The notes beneath the pieces are model-generated. The model ran no database searches. It was not told the origin of the DNA and saw nothing but the letters and a program-made list of their open reading frames with translations. A program made the position numbers and the translations under genes. From Bacteroidales bacterium UBA4353 (GTDB taxonomy: Bacteria; Bacteroidota; Bacteroidia; Bacteroidales; Paludibacteraceae), in contig DGSV01000084.1 in the NCBI GenBank assembly GCA_002394025.1, positions 21,335 through 85,334 of the forward strand: a stretch of DNA of 64,000 nt, given 5' to 3'. Position 1 is the first letter of the stretch. Each line of letters starts with the position of its first letter. This document shows, in pieces, positions 24,487 to 34,310 of the stretch.

Positions 24487-25380
24487 TCATTTGCCTAGCA
24501 GAAACTTCAAAGGCACATCAAGCCTAGCTCGCCAATCATCCTCGCAATGAGCCGCTCCGGGAAAATACCGATACATATAATGCGCCGAATCCCAACCATG
24601 TTGATACAACATAACATTTAAGGCATGCTGAGACTCTCCATAAAAACTATCCAAAGTCTTATCACCATTATCCATATACAATAGCGCACTATTGGCTGAC
24701 GGAAGGTGCTCCTCAAGGTAGGTGCGGTAAGCCCGAACCACAAGACTATCAACAGCATCGGGATGCGGATATGCCAACGTGCAATGTGTTGACATACACG
24801 CCGCTCCACCAAACACGTCACTGTACTTGCAAAGAGCATAAGAAGATATCAAACCACCACAACTGCTGCCAAGCACCCAAGTATGTTCACGATCAACATA
24901 AGTCGAATAAACACTATCAACAAAAGGCTTCACCTCATCAACCAAAAAACTCAAATAAGCATTTCCTTGTGAGGCAAGTCCACGATATACACTACTTCCG
25001 GCAGGAAGGTATTGAACAATATCATCCGGACAGTAATCACTTATGCGCTCATCGGTGTTATCAATACCAACGACAATACACTCACGTATCGCGCCACACG
25101 ATATCAAACTATCAACAACCTCATCTACACCCCACTCCTGATGGTTCCACGTTACTGAAGCATCAAAAAGCATCTTGCCGTCATGCATATATAATACTTC
25201 ATACCGCTTCGAGGGGTCATAACACGTAGGAGTCCATACTCGCACCGTGCGGGGGGACACGTAACGCGACGGAAAATCAACATAATTATCCAAATGACCA
25301 CAACACACAACAGGCTCACCACCTTTAGAGCAGGACATAGCACATAATACTACACATAAACAATAAAAAAATCGTTTCAT
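24487..25380 (-). CDS. Esterase-D-like alpha/beta hydrolase lipoprotein
   Basis: 297 residues from the ATG at 25380. The signal peptide ends in AMSC with the lipid Cys at residue 17. The hydrolase core has LYMHDG near 61, VVGIDNTDER, and the nucleophile motif GSSCGG (GxSxG), with a C-terminal PGAAHCEDDWRARL that supplies the catalytic His. It belongs to the PF00756 (esterase D, ferri-enterobactin / xylan acetyl esterase) group. It probably acts at the cell surface or in the periplasm; the substrate is unknown. An upstream in-frame Met at 25407 is rejected because it would bury the lipobox. Confidence 0.82.
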   Translation of the reverse strand: MKRFFYCLCVVLCAMSCSKGGEPVVCCGHLDNYVDFPSRYVSPRTVRVWTPTCYDPSKRYEVLYMHDGKMLFDASVTWNHQEWGVDEVVDSLISCGAIRECIVVGIDNTDERISDYCPDDIVQYLPAGSSVYRGLASQGNAYLSFLVDEVKPFVDSVYSTYVDREHTWVLGSSCGGLISSYALCKYSDVFGGAACMSTHCTLAYPHPDAVDSLVVRAYRTYLEEHLPSANSALLYMDNGDKTLDSFYGESQHALNVMLYQHGWDSAHYMYRYFPGAAHCEDDWRARLDVPLKFLLGK

Positions 25381-25549
25381 AATTATATATTTTAGAAAAC
25401 CTGACAAATAGTATAGTCAACTATCCATTTTGTCCATTTTAATAATAACAATATGTATCTCAGAAAATTACAGTGCTAACCTTTGAAATTACCAAAAAAT
25501 GGAGTGTAATTTCAGTAACAGGGCCACGCCAATCAGGAAAGCAAATCTC

Positions 25550-26644
25550 TCAATACTTAGGATGATTGCGCAACTGAGTGATAGTGTGTCTATTGAGATT
25601 AACAGCCAAAGTAAGCACCTGCTGATGATATAACTTACCGTCAACGACATGGAATTTATATCCCAGTTGACCTTTTATACCATCCCACTTAAATAAGTCG
25701 TAATAAACATGCCCGAGCAGGTAATTACCGCTTTGCAGCATACGGCTTCCCCAATACGTGGCTCCAAAATCATCCGTTTCTACGGTATATCGTTTCTCAC
25801 CATAGTAGTAAATAGCCCTTGCGCCGAAGCGCCATACGTTAATGTCGAAACTGACGAATAAGCCTACAGGCGATTTAGAGGGAGTAAGACCATCATCACG
25901 CTTACGCTCAACACCGGTCATTACACCTGCCGTGAAACGCATCTTGTTAACATGTTTCCACCGCCAATAGTGCAGGTCTATGCCTACCCAAAAATTGCCC
26001 AAAATATTGTCGTGAACACATTTATCACCTGACGGAGGGTCGGTATTGGCATAGTGGAACATATAAAACTCACCACCGCCGACAAAAGCCTTGGCTCGGG
26101 CCTCACCACTCACACCGACATAGAATGTCTCACGCTCCGTCTTACTTTGCAAACCGGTCCAATCCAACCAAACATTAACAAAACCTACCTTACCGTCCAA
26201 CTGGTAAAACATACCTGTCATATTATGACGGTAGTAGCGATACCACGTGCGGAAAAAGAAATTAGTGTAGTTACTCAACATTCCTTCGCGTGGAAAGGCA
26301 CCCATCATAAAATGTTGGGAGATACGTTTATGCTGCTGACGATAATCAAAATAGGCTATAACATCTAAGTAGTCTATAATCTCCCTGCTGCCAAAGTCTT
26401 TCTGAACATGAACACCGGCCATCAACTTATACTTACCTCCCCAGCCTATTCCAAATTCTGGCGATAGACGGATGCCGGAATATGTTCCGCTTACGGCATA
26501 AGGACAACCCTGATACTCACCATTATCAAAAAAAGTAAAAGCGTTGGCGTTCCACTCAAAACTGATGGGACGACGACGAACACTATCCTGCTGACAATAT
26601 GCCAACAAGGGCAATAGCACTAACAAAAACGCTATACGGCGCAT
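25550..26644 (-). CDS. Outer-membrane beta-barrel protein of unknown function
   Basis: 364 residues with a Sec signal peptide cut near AYCQQD. The mature protein is full of alternating aromatic strands (FRTWYRYYRHNMTG, HYWRWKHVNKMRFTAG, FGARAIYYYGEKRY), the look of an outer-membrane barrel of perhaps 14-16 strands. I do not recognise a named family. It is 11 bp downstream of ispF and appears to be the last gene of the GT2 / NfnAB / ispF unit. Confidence 0.7.
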   Translation of the reverse strand: MRRIAFLLVLLPLLAYCQQDSVRRRPISFEWNANAFTFFDNGEYQGCPYAVSGTYSGIRLSPEFGIGWGGKYKLMAGVHVQKDFGSREIIDYLDVIAYFDYRQQHKRISQHFMMGAFPREGMLSNYTNFFFRTWYRYYRHNMTGMFYQLDGKVGFVNVWLDWTGLQSKTERETFYVGVSGEARAKAFVGGGEFYMFHYANTDPPSGDKCVHDNILGNFWVGIDLHYWRWKHVNKMRFTAGVMTGVERKRDDGLTPSKSPVGLFVSFDINVWRFGARAIYYYGEKRYTVETDDFGATYWGSRMLQSGNYLLGHVYYDLFKWDGIKGQLGYKFHVVDGKLYHQQVLTLAVNLNRHTITQLRNHPKY

Positions 26645-26655
26645 ATTTTCGGTAT

Positions 26656-27135
26656 TTAGATTTTCTCTATCAGAACCACGGCATAAGCGCTCATACCCTC
26701 TTTTTTTCCGATGAAACCGAGCTTTTCTGTCGTGGTGGCCTTAATGCTGATATCGTCGGCGCTTACTTTCATCACAGATGCTAAACAACGCTGCATGGCT
26801 TCTATATGAGGATTTATCTTGGGCTGCTCGGCACATACGGTAATATCGGCATTGACAAATTCATAACCCCTACCGCGAATCAGTTCCATGGTTTGCGCAA
26901 GGATTATCTTACTGTCTATTCCCTCTATATCAGGGTCGTTATCAGGAAAATGGTATCCTATATCACGCATATTGGCGGCACCAAGCAGAGCGTCGCACAA
27001 AGAATGTATCAACACATCGGCATCACTATGCCCCAACAAACCATGACTATGGGGCAATAACACACCTCCCAACCATAGTTCACGACCCTCTACAAGCCGG
27101 TGAACATCATATCCGAATCCTACTCTGATTTTCAT
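26656..27135 (-). CDS. ispF: 2-C-methyl-D-erythritol 2,4-cyclodiphosphate synthase
   Basis: 159 residues, the usual size. It makes the cyclic diphosphate intermediate of the non-mevalonate isoprenoid pathway. The metal and substrate motifs are all visible: GYDVHRL (residues 8-14), GLLGHSDADVLIHSLCDALLGA-type segment (about 32-53), HFPDND near 62 and IKATTTEKLGFIG near 132. It overlaps the preceding NfnAB-like gene by 4 bp. Confidence 0.96.
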   Translation of the reverse strand: MKIRVGFGYDVHRLVEGRELWLGGVLLPHSHGLLGHSDADVLIHSLCDALLGAANMRDIGYHFPDNDPDIEGIDSKIILAQTMELIRGRGYEFVNADITVCAEQPKINPHIEAMQRCLASVMKVSADDISIKATTTEKLGFIGKKEGMSAYAVVLIEKI

Positions 27136-29486
27136 GCTCCACGCAGTTTATTATCCATCTCTCGCGCCGCCTTGCGACCATCTGCCATGGCGAGAATTAC
27201 TGTAGCACCACCGCGAACTATATCGCCTCCGGCAAAAAGCATGGGCACAGAACTCTCAAGACTGTCATCAACTTCTATTGTTCCCTTGCGACTCACATTG
27301 AGCCCGGCGGTATTGCGAGGAACGATGGGGTTAGGAGACACACCTATCGCCACAATTACCATGTCAACGGGCAGCGTCTTGGTCAAACCTTCTACCGGCA
27401 CGGGGCTGCGACGACCCGAAGCATCCGGCTCTCCGAGTTCCATAACCTGGAGTACCATCTCTGTCACATGACCTTTGTCATCACCATGATACTCTATCGG
27501 GTTATGCAGTGTCAGGAAATGCACGCCTTCTTCCATTGCATGCTTTACCTCCTCGGCACGAGCCGGCATCTCATCTGTGCCACGACGATATACAATAGTG
27601 GCATCAGCACCCAAACGGCGAGCGGTACGAACAGCATCCATCGCTGTGTTACCTCCTCCGATAACGGCAACATGCTTGCCATGCATAACAGGCGTGTCAG
27701 ACTCGCTATCGGCGGCGTGCATCAAATTCACGCGAGTCAGGTACTCATTACTGCTCATCACACCTATCAAATTCTCACCTTTGATATCCATAAAACGAGG
27801 CAAACCGGCACCGGTAGCCACAAAAATACCGTTGAAACCGTCATTTTTGAGCTCGTCAACGGATATCGTTTTACCAATTATGATGTTCTTATGGAATACA
27901 ACACCCATACGTTCAAGCATATTGATTTCCGTGTCAACAATGCTGTTCGGCAAACGATATTCAGGTATTCCGTATTTGAGCACACCACCTATCTGGTGCA
28001 GAGCCTCAAAGACTTCCACATGATAGCCATACTTGGCCATATCTCCGGCAAAGGCAAGACCTGCGGGACCGGAACCTACTACAGCAATCTTCATGCCGTT
28101 AGCGGGCTGGATATCAGGCATTGACATATTGCCTGACTCACGCTCGTAATCAGCGGCAAAACGCTCCAGATAACCTATCGCAACAGCCTTATGACCCATC
28201 TTGAGATGTATGCATTGACTCTCACACTGCTTTTCTTGCGGACATACCCTACCGCATACCGCCGGTAGGGTGGAACTGCGCTTGATGACAGCCGCTGCCG
28301 CTAAATAATTACCGCGCTCGATATTCTTCACAAACGACGGTATGTCAATGCCTACCGGGCAACCGGTTACGCAACCGGGGTTGGCGCAGTCCAAACACCT
28401 TGACGCCTCGGCTACCGCCTGAGCCTCCGTAAGACCTTGGTTGACCTCGGCGGTCAGGGAATGTATGCGCTGCTCAGCGGGCAACTCGTTCATCACCACG
28501 CGCTCACGCTCGGTGCGCTCCTTGGGCTTCAGGCTGCCGCGCAATGCCGCGCGCCAAGCTGCGCCACGGTCTGTCAACTCAGCAAAATCGAACTCTTGAA
28601 CACCACCAACGACTTCCGAGGCTTCAGCATCATGGCTCGCTGACGTAACGGCAAACGACGACTCGGAATGACGCTGATAGGCCTCATAGGCGGCTACTTC
28701 TTCAGCCTTGTAAGCTCCCTGACGTGTCAGTAACTCATCAAAATCCACCTCATGGGCATCAAATTCAGGACCGTCAACGCACACAAACTTGACCTTGCCT
28801 CCTACCGTTACACGACATGCGCCACACATTCCGGTGCCGTCAACCATAATGGTATTCAGACTGCAATCTGTTGGTATTCCGTATTTTTTTGTCGTCAACG
28901 CTGTGAACTTCATCATTATTCCGGGACCTATAGCGAAACATTTGTCAACATGCTCGCGTTGTATCACATCCTCAACGCCAACCGTTACCAAACCTTTATC
29001 GCCGTACGAGCCGTCATCGGTCATCACACGTACCTCATCAACCACTGCGCGAAACTCGTCTTCAAGCATGATCAGGCTCTTATTGCGAGCCGCGAGAATC
29101 ACTATGACCCTATTCCCCGCAGCCTTAAGAGCTTGAGCGATAGGGAACATAGGTGCCGCACCAACTCCTCCGCAGGCGCATACAACCGTGCCGTAATGCC
29201 GGATATCAGTAGCCTTACCAAGAGGACCTACAAGGTCTGTCAACTCGTCTCCGACATTGAGCGATGCGAAACGAGCGGTACTGACCCCTACACGCTGGGC
29301 GACAAGAGTTATCGTGCCGGCAGAAGCATCGGCATCGGCGATAGTCAGCGGAATGCGCTCACCATCAGAGCCAACACGAATAATAACAAAATGACCCGCC
29401 TTACGACTGCGGGCTATCTCCGGAGCCTCAACAACGAGCCTCACGACATTTTCCGAGAAAAAATCTTTCCTGAGAATCTTATACAT
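27132..29486 (-). CDS. Fused NfnA/DHOD-B-type flavoprotein and GltD-type reductase
   Basis: 784 residues joining two proteins that are separate in most bacteria. Residues 1 to about 265 are a ferredoxin-reductase-type FAD/NAD domain with a [2Fe-2S] Cys cluster (GTGMCGACRV, then FVCVDGPEFD), as in dihydroorotate dehydrogenase electron-transfer subunit and NfnA. From about 335 to 784 is a GltD-like half with Fe-S cysteines (CLDCANPGCVTGCP, CGRVCPQEKQCESQC) and two Rossmann motifs (VVGSGPAGLAFAG and VIGGGNTAMDAVRTA). NfnAB enzymes bifurcate electrons between NADH, NADPH and ferredoxin. It is probably co-transcribed with GT2 (29-bp gap) and ispF. Confidence 0.9.
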   Translation of the reverse strand: MYKILRKDFFSENVVRLVVEAPEIARSRKAGHFVIIRVGSDGERIPLTIADADASAGTITLVAQRVGVSTARFASLNVGDELTDLVGPLGKATDIRHYGTVVCACGGVGAAPMFPIAQALKAAGNRVIVILAARNKSLIMLEDEFRAVVDEVRVMTDDGSYGDKGLVTVGVEDVIQREHVDKCFAIGPGIMMKFTALTTKKYGIPTDCSLNTIMVDGTGMCGACRVTVGGKVKFVCVDGPEFDAHEVDFDELLTRQGAYKAEEVAAYEAYQRHSESSFAVTSASHDAEASEVVGGVQEFDFAELTDRGAAWRAALRGSLKPKERTERERVVMNELPAEQRIHSLTAEVNQGLTEAQAVAEASRCLDCANPGCVTGCPVGIDIPSFVKNIERGNYLAAAAVIKRSSTLPAVCGRVCPQEKQCESQCIHLKMGHKAVAIGYLERFAADYERESGNMSMPDIQPANGMKIAVVGSGPAGLAFAGDMAKYGYHVEVFEALHQIGGVLKYGIPEYRLPNSIVDTEINMLERMGVVFHKNIIIGKTISVDELKNDGFNGIFVATGAGLPRFMDIKGENLIGVMSSNEYLTRVNLMHAADSESDTPVMHGKHVAVIGGGNTAMDAVRTARRLGADATIVYRRGTDEMPARAEEVKHAMEEGVHFLTLHNPIEYHGDDKGHVTEMVLQVMELGEPDASGRRSPVPVEGLTKTLPVDMVIVAIGVSPNPIVPRNTAGLNVSRKGTIEVDDSLESSVPMLFAGGDIVRGGATVILAMADGRKAAREMDNKLRGA

Positions 29487-29515
29487 ATATATAATTAGAT
29501 GATAGTTTTCTTATC

Positions 29516-30664
29516 TTACCAACCATTATGACGTCTTGGGGTGAGCATCGCGATAAGGTTCACGACAGGTATCACAATGTCAAAATAGAGCACGTTCCAC
29601 AGCGCGAACCTGTGCTGACCCAACTGACGCGCTGTACGATTTATCACACTCTCCTCAGTAAGCAACTTTATCAGCATACACAACATGGCAACCATGATAA
29701 AAGGCCATTTGCTAACATAGAGCATACACAGAAACGTCGCATAAAAGAAGAAGCGCACAACACATTCCCAACCGGCGATAAACTTACTTGTGGCTGTGTA
29801 AAGTGGCGAAACACTTAAATGCCTACGCTTCTGCTGCCACCATGAACTATGACGCTTCTTGGCAGGAGACCATATCACACTCTCTGGAGTTACCTCAATA
29901 CGAGTGCCTTTGCCCGTCGCGTAACGATTTACAAATAAGTCATCATCACCCGCCATCACTCCCAACATACCGGCAAAACCACGATTGTCCATGAACACAC
30001 GCTTGCGATACGCCATATTACGACCTACACCCATATAGGGAATACCTATCTCGGCATAACCCAAATACTGCATACCGATGGTCAGAGTGTCAAAACTTAT
30101 CAAACGACTCAAATGAGTCTTATCCTCAAAATAAGCACCATAGCCAAGCACAAAATCTGTGTCATCAGTGAAATTGCGCATCATATTGGCTATCCATAAA
30201 TCACTTTCCGGTACGCAATCGGCATCGGTAAACAGCAAGTAATCATACCGGGCAGCCTTGACACCAAGCGTAATCGCCAACTTTTTGCTGCTCAAGGCAC
30301 GAGCCTCGCGAGGAACAAAAGTGATGTGAAGATTACTATACTTCTGACTATAGATGGTTATCACGTCATGAGTGTTGTCTATCGAACCATCGTCTATCAC
30401 TATCACCTCAAAAACAGGATACTTCTGCTCCAACACTGCCGGCAGATAGTTTAGCAAATTACGACCCTCGTTCCGGGCGCAGATTATCACAGACACTCCC
30501 GGCTGGTCTTCGCGATAAGCCACCTTGCCGGCTTTGACATGCTGACGGTGACGCCAAATGCCAAGCATGATATACAACCAATAGAACAGCTCAACGAAAA
30601 ACGTCAAACCGAATCCTATGATTAGGATTATTTCAAGTAATGTGAGGGCGGAAAGTTCAAACAT
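29516..30664 (-). CDS. Membrane-bound family 2 glycosyltransferase
   Basis: 382 residues. An N-terminal membrane segment (about 8-32) precedes a GT-A domain with VSVIICARNEG, IDDGSIDNTHDV, the metal motif FTDADC and the acceptor motif GDDDLF. WWQQKRRHLS stands in for the QxxRW motif of processive enzymes. Two or three C-terminal membrane segments follow. It probably builds a surface or envelope glycan. The -7 box ends only 4 nt before the ATG, which implies a leaderless mRNA. Confidence 0.88.
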   Translation of the reverse strand: MFELSALTLLEIILIIGFGLTFFVELFYWLYIMLGIWRHRQHVKAGKVAYREDQPGVSVIICARNEGRNLLNYLPAVLEQKYPVFEVIVIDDGSIDNTHDVITIYSQKYSNLHITFVPREARALSSKKLAITLGVKAARYDYLLFTDADCVPESDLWIANMMRNFTDDTDFVLGYGAYFEDKTHLSRLISFDTLTIGMQYLGYAEIGIPYMGVGRNMAYRKRVFMDNRGFAGMLGVMAGDDDLFVNRYATGKGTRIEVTPESVIWSPAKKRHSSWWQQKRRHLSVSPLYTATSKFIAGWECVVRFFFYATFLCMLYVSKWPFIMVAMLCMLIKLLTEESVINRTARQLGQHRFALWNVLYFDIVIPVVNLIAMLTPRRHNGW

Positions 30665-30668
30665 CGTG

Positions 30669-30676
30669 CAAAGTTA
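30669..30676 (-). promoter_or_regulatory. -7 box of the GT2 gene
   Basis: TAACTTTG on the minus strand, 4 nt before the ATG at 30664. Confidence 0.72.
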
Positions 30677-30695
30677 CGTATTTTTCACAACATGG

Positions 30696-31256
30696 TCACA
30701 TCGTTATTCGCACACTCTCCATCACGCGATGTAGCATGGCTTCTGTTACCGACGATGATGACATACCGAAATGCATCTGTAAATTACTTTGATTAAACAC
30801 AAGAACTATTATTCCTTTGAATACCTTTTTGATTTCAGCGTTTTCAATTGTCAACCTACATAACACACGCTTGATTTTTCCACTATCATCGCGCTCTATC
30901 TGAGGCTTGTCAAAAATAAATTGTCCTACGGTCTTATTATTAAAAGATTTCTTAAACTCGTTGACCAGCAACCCTGCGTCATCATCGGTCATACCAATAA
31001 GCTCTTCGACAGATATCTTCATCTGTTCATATTCAACAAAATAACCGAACATATCCGTTGAGAGTGAATCTTTATCGCCGGTATAATAGTCCACTTCCAA
31101 CGAAAAAGAGTTACCGTGCCCGGGAGTGAATTTAGTATTTGCCCCTTGGGGATAGTCAAACGACAACCTATTATTCTTATACGACGTCCACTGCTCTGCC
31201 GAAAGGCACGCGGGGATTAGCATAATGACCAATAGAGAGGCGAGTAGCTTGTTCAT
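30696..31256 (-). CDS. Exported protein of unknown function
   Basis: 186 residues from the ATG at 31256, which overlaps the stop of the M24 peptidase gene (ATGA); an ATG 12 nt upstream is possible. Sec signal peptide of about 21 residues, cut near CLSAEQ. The mature domain starts with TSYKNNRLSFDYPQGANTKF, reminiscent of PsbP-like or lipocalin-like periplasmic domains, but no family was recognised with confidence. No Cys in a proper lipobox. Confidence 0.65.
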   Translation of the reverse strand: MNKLLASLLVIMLIPACLSAEQWTSYKNNRLSFDYPQGANTKFTPGHGNSFSLEVDYYTGDKDSLSTDMFGYFVEYEQMKISVEELIGMTDDDAGLLVNEFKKSFNNKTVGQFIFDKPQIERDDSGKIKRVLCRLTIENAEIKKVFKGIIVLVFNQSNLQMHFGMSSSSVTEAMLHRVMESVRITM

Positions 31257-33025
31257 GATATAGCGCATTTAGTTTTTAACCATTGTTGCTCCTCGGCATT
31301 GAGATGCGGCGCAAGAGTGTCATACACTCTTCTGTGATATTTTGCCACAAAGGCCTTCTCATCTTCGGTGAGCATATCATAATTGATGAGATTAATGTCG
31401 TAAGGGAATAGCGTCAAGGTCTCAAAACGATAGAAATGAGCGAATTCAGTCGTAATACCTTCTGTCACGACAACAAGGTTTTCTATTCTTATTCCCCATT
31501 TGCCGGTGCGGTACAACCCCGGTTCGTCGGATATCACCATACCCGGGCGCAACTCCGTGGGGTTATTGTCGGTGCGTATATTTTGCGGACCTTCGTGCAC
31601 ATTGAGGAAGTGCCCTACACCATGACCGGTGCCGTGTCCGTAATGAAGCCCGCGCTGCCATAGGTTATAACGTGCCAGGATGTCTAACTGATTACCGCGA
31701 GTGCCCTCAGGATATTGAGCGGTGGCGATAGCTATATGACCTTTCAGAACCAACGTATAATCCTCACGCTGCTCGGCGCTCGGCTCGCCCAACGCCACCG
31801 TGCGGGTGATGTCGGTCGTGCCGTCAAGATACTGACCGCCGCTGTCCAACAACAGTATACCGTTCGGATATACCGTGTAGCACGTTTCCGGCTCTGCCTC
31901 ATAATGCACTATCGCGCCATGATCCTGATAGCCGGCTATGGTACCGAAACTCTCACAGCGGAAATTGGCGCCTTGAGAACGGAACTCGCGCAAACGGCGC
32001 ATGATGTCGCACTCTGTGACAGGGTCTTTGGCTATAGCCGTTTCCAGCCAACGGAAAAAACGCACCAAAGACACACCATCAGTGACCATGGCACGGCGAA
32101 AACCATCGATTTCAACGGCATTTTTGCATGCCTTGAGAAGCAATATTGGGGATGCGGCAAAAATCTTTTTCACGCCGGCCGGCAACAACGAGTACAGCTC
32201 GTAATTAAGCCTGTCGGCATCGATGAGAACACGACTCTCAACGCTAATGGTCTGAACGGCACTATAGATATTTCCATAAAGATCCATCTTTACGCCACAC
32301 TGCAGTAAATGTCTGTCAACATCCTTGCTAATCTTACGATTATCAATGTATAACGTACAATCAGTAGCCGTCAATAGCACATAACTTATTACCACTGGAT
32401 TATAGTCAACATCCGACCCGCGCAGGTTCAGCAACCATGCTATCTGATCCAAGGCGGAAATAATCATAGTGTCAGCACCGTGTTGAGCCATGGCACCACG
32501 CACACGCTCTATCTTGCTCTGAACACTCTCACCGGCATATTTCTCGTCAAGAACAATACATTCATTGAGTGGTACCTCAGGACGGTCAATCCATAGTGGA
32601 CTTATCAAATCGGCTCCAAACAACTCTATACCGCTGCGTGACAACTCACGCGACATCTGCTCATATTCAGCAACGCTATAGAGCATAGCATTCACAGCTA
32701 CGCGCTGACCTCTACGCAACTGCTTGCCGAGCCATTCGCTCACCGAGGGCGTACCGGGTATGCCATCACGATAAAGGTCTATGCCACTACCCTGCAACTG
32801 CTGCTCTGCCTGAAGAAAATAACGCGAATCAGTCCACAAACCGGCTTTTGAAGCCGTCACTACAACAACACCTGCCGAACCCGTGAAACCGGATATCCAA
32901 GGGCGATCCTTCCAACGGTCAGCAACATATTCACTGGCATGAGGATCTGTACTCGGAACTATATAAGCATCTATACCGGCAACGCACATTGCGTCGCGAA
33001 GTAACTGCAAACGTTTAGTAATCAT
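31253..33025 (-). CDS. Aminopeptidase P family M24 metallopeptidase
   Basis: 590 residues, the long three-domain form (two creatinase-like N-terminal domains, then the pita-bread M24 domain and a short C-terminal M24_C domain). The dimetal ligands are visible: LLDSGGQYLDGTTDITRT (two Asp), GTGHGVGHFLNVHEGP (His), SDEPGLY (Glu) and GIRIENL (Glu). It removes an N-terminal residue ahead of proline and acts in the cytoplasm (no signal peptide). A -7 box lies 35 nt upstream. Confidence 0.93.
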   Translation of the reverse strand: MITKRLQLLRDAMCVAGIDAYIVPSTDPHASEYVADRWKDRPWISGFTGSAGVVVVTASKAGLWTDSRYFLQAEQQLQGSGIDLYRDGIPGTPSVSEWLGKQLRRGQRVAVNAMLYSVAEYEQMSRELSRSGIELFGADLISPLWIDRPEVPLNECIVLDEKYAGESVQSKIERVRGAMAQHGADTMIISALDQIAWLLNLRGSDVDYNPVVISYVLLTATDCTLYIDNRKISKDVDRHLLQCGVKMDLYGNIYSAVQTISVESRVLIDADRLNYELYSLLPAGVKKIFAASPILLLKACKNAVEIDGFRRAMVTDGVSLVRFFRWLETAIAKDPVTECDIMRRLREFRSQGANFRCESFGTIAGYQDHGAIVHYEAEPETCYTVYPNGILLLDSGGQYLDGTTDITRTVALGEPSAEQREDYTLVLKGHIAIATAQYPEGTRGNQLDILARYNLWQRGLHYGHGTGHGVGHFLNVHEGPQNIRTDNNPTELRPGMVISDEPGLYRTGKWGIRIENLVVVTEGITTEFAHFYRFETLTLFPYDINLINYDMLTEDEKAFVAKYHRRVYDTLAPHLNAEEQQWLKTKCAIS

Positions 33026-33059
33026 ACTTATACAACTTTTTATGCTATTTATTAATCTA

Positions 33060-33067
33060 CAAAGGTA
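33060..33067 (-). promoter_or_regulatory. -7 box of the M24 peptidase gene
   Basis: CAAAGGTA on the plus strand, TACCTTTG on the minus strand, 34 nt before the ATG and downstream of the aroB stop. Confidence 0.7.
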
Positions 33068-33091
33068 CTAAAAATAAATCATTTACACAAA

Positions 33092-34144
33092 TCAGCAATA
33101 GAAATCTATTGCCTCGCGTATCAAACTCTCAGGAACTTCACAATTCACATCAGGAACATTGGCACTACCATCAAGCAATACCATCCTTATGTGACCATCG
33201 CCGATGTTCTTCTTGTCGCGGTACATATATTCTATTATCTTATCCACATCCTTGCAACTATAATCAAGTAGTCCGAAGGCCTCGCAACAGATATGTCTCA
33301 ATCTTGCCACCTTTTTGCGGGAATAGCCTTTCATCACATAACTTATATATGCCACCACCGGCAACGAACGCCCCACGGCTATGCCATGCGGTATGTCGTT
33401 ACCTCGCTCATGCTCATAGGCTTCTATGCCATGAGCCACTGTGTGCCCCAAATTCAGTATATGACGATAACCCGTGTCATGAGGATCACGAGCCACAACG
33501 CGGAGCTTGAAGTTCGCGCACTCGGTGATAATTGTCTCTAACTCAGCGCTGTCAATACTCAACACATCGTTGCTCCTCACAAATTGCGGCACCGCGCCGC
33601 TCATCATCAGCGAGTACTTGACTACCTCGCCGTAGCCGCTCAGCCACTGCTCATTGGGCAACTCTGACAATGCCTCCACGCTCACTATCACCGACGCCGG
33701 CATGCGCACTACGCCCAACTCGTTCTTCAAACCCATGTAGTTAACGCCGGTCTTACCGCCTATGGACGCGTCAACGGCTGCCAACAGCGTCGTGGCTACG
33801 TTCACTACACGCAAACCGCGCTTGAAAACGGCACCGGCAAAACCGCCCAAGTCGCTCATACTGCCGCCGCCAAAATTCAACAGCACGGAACTGCGGGTCA
33901 GACCCCCACTCTCCATCGACGACAAACAACCCAGCAGACTCTCCACGCTCTTGCACGACTCGCCGGCGGGCACGCAATGCTCACCATCAAAACGCACATC
34001 ACGCAACAACGTGTGAGCCAGCGGCATAGTATGCTCATCAGCCAACAAAAACAACTTGTCGGCACTCAACTTCGACAACACGCCTGACAACGCTGAAGGC
34101 GTGTCCCTGCTTACCAACACTTCATGGCTTTTATTTCCTAGCAT
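33092..34144 (-). CDS. aroB: 3-Dehydroquinate synthase
   Basis: 350 residues from the ATG at 34144; a 51-residue extension further upstream is rejected because it reads through the promoter. It closes the ring of DAHP to 3-dehydroquinate, using NAD and a metal. Motifs: NFGGGSMSDLGGFAGAVFKRG for NAD binding, TTLLAAVDASIGGKTGVN, the metal-binding ESGYGEVVKYSL-like stretch (LSGYGEVVKYSLM), and NLGHTVAHGIE. It stands back to back with the kdsA fusion gene. Confidence 0.95.
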   Translation of the reverse strand: MLGNKSHEVLVSRDTPSALSGVLSKLSADKLFLLADEHTMPLAHTLLRDVRFDGEHCVPAGESCKSVESLLGCLSSMESGGLTRSSVLLNFGGGSMSDLGGFAGAVFKRGLRVVNVATTLLAAVDASIGGKTGVNYMGLKNELGVVRMPASVIVSVEALSELPNEQWLSGYGEVVKYSLMMSGAVPQFVRSNDVLSIDSAELETIITECANFKLRVVARDPHDTGYRHILNLGHTVAHGIEAYEHERGNDIPHGIAVGRSLPVVAYISYVMKGYSRKKVARLRHICCEAFGLLDYSCKDVDKIIEYMYRDKKNIGDGHIRMVLLDGSANVPDVNCEVPESLIREAIDFYC

Positions 34145-34168
34145 AACGGACTTGTTTCTATCAAACAG

Positions 34169-34176
34169 CAAAATTA
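34169..34176 (-). promoter_or_regulatory. -7 box of aroB
   Basis: TAATTTTG on the minus strand, 24 nt before the chosen ATG. No clear -33 box at the usual spacing. Confidence 0.55.
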
Positions 34177-34261
34177 CGCCTTTTTTGCCAATTTCACGGC
34201 AAAAAAACGCAAGAATTTTCCTTAACAGCGATTTCACACTTGCTGTGTGAAATTTTATTGT

Positions 34262-34269
34262 TAACTTTG
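34262..34269 (+). promoter_or_regulatory. -7 box of the kdsA-kdsC gene
   Basis: TAACTTTG, with a leader of about 35 nt to the ATG at 34311. Confidence 0.72.
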
Positions 34270-34310
34270 CTAAAATTGGATGAGTAGCCCCAAACAAGAT
34301 TTATATCATC

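Noticed and set aside
24445..24498. 17-codon open frame between the HTH and esterase genes
   Set aside because: It overlaps the esterase stop, has no good promoter and shows no motif.
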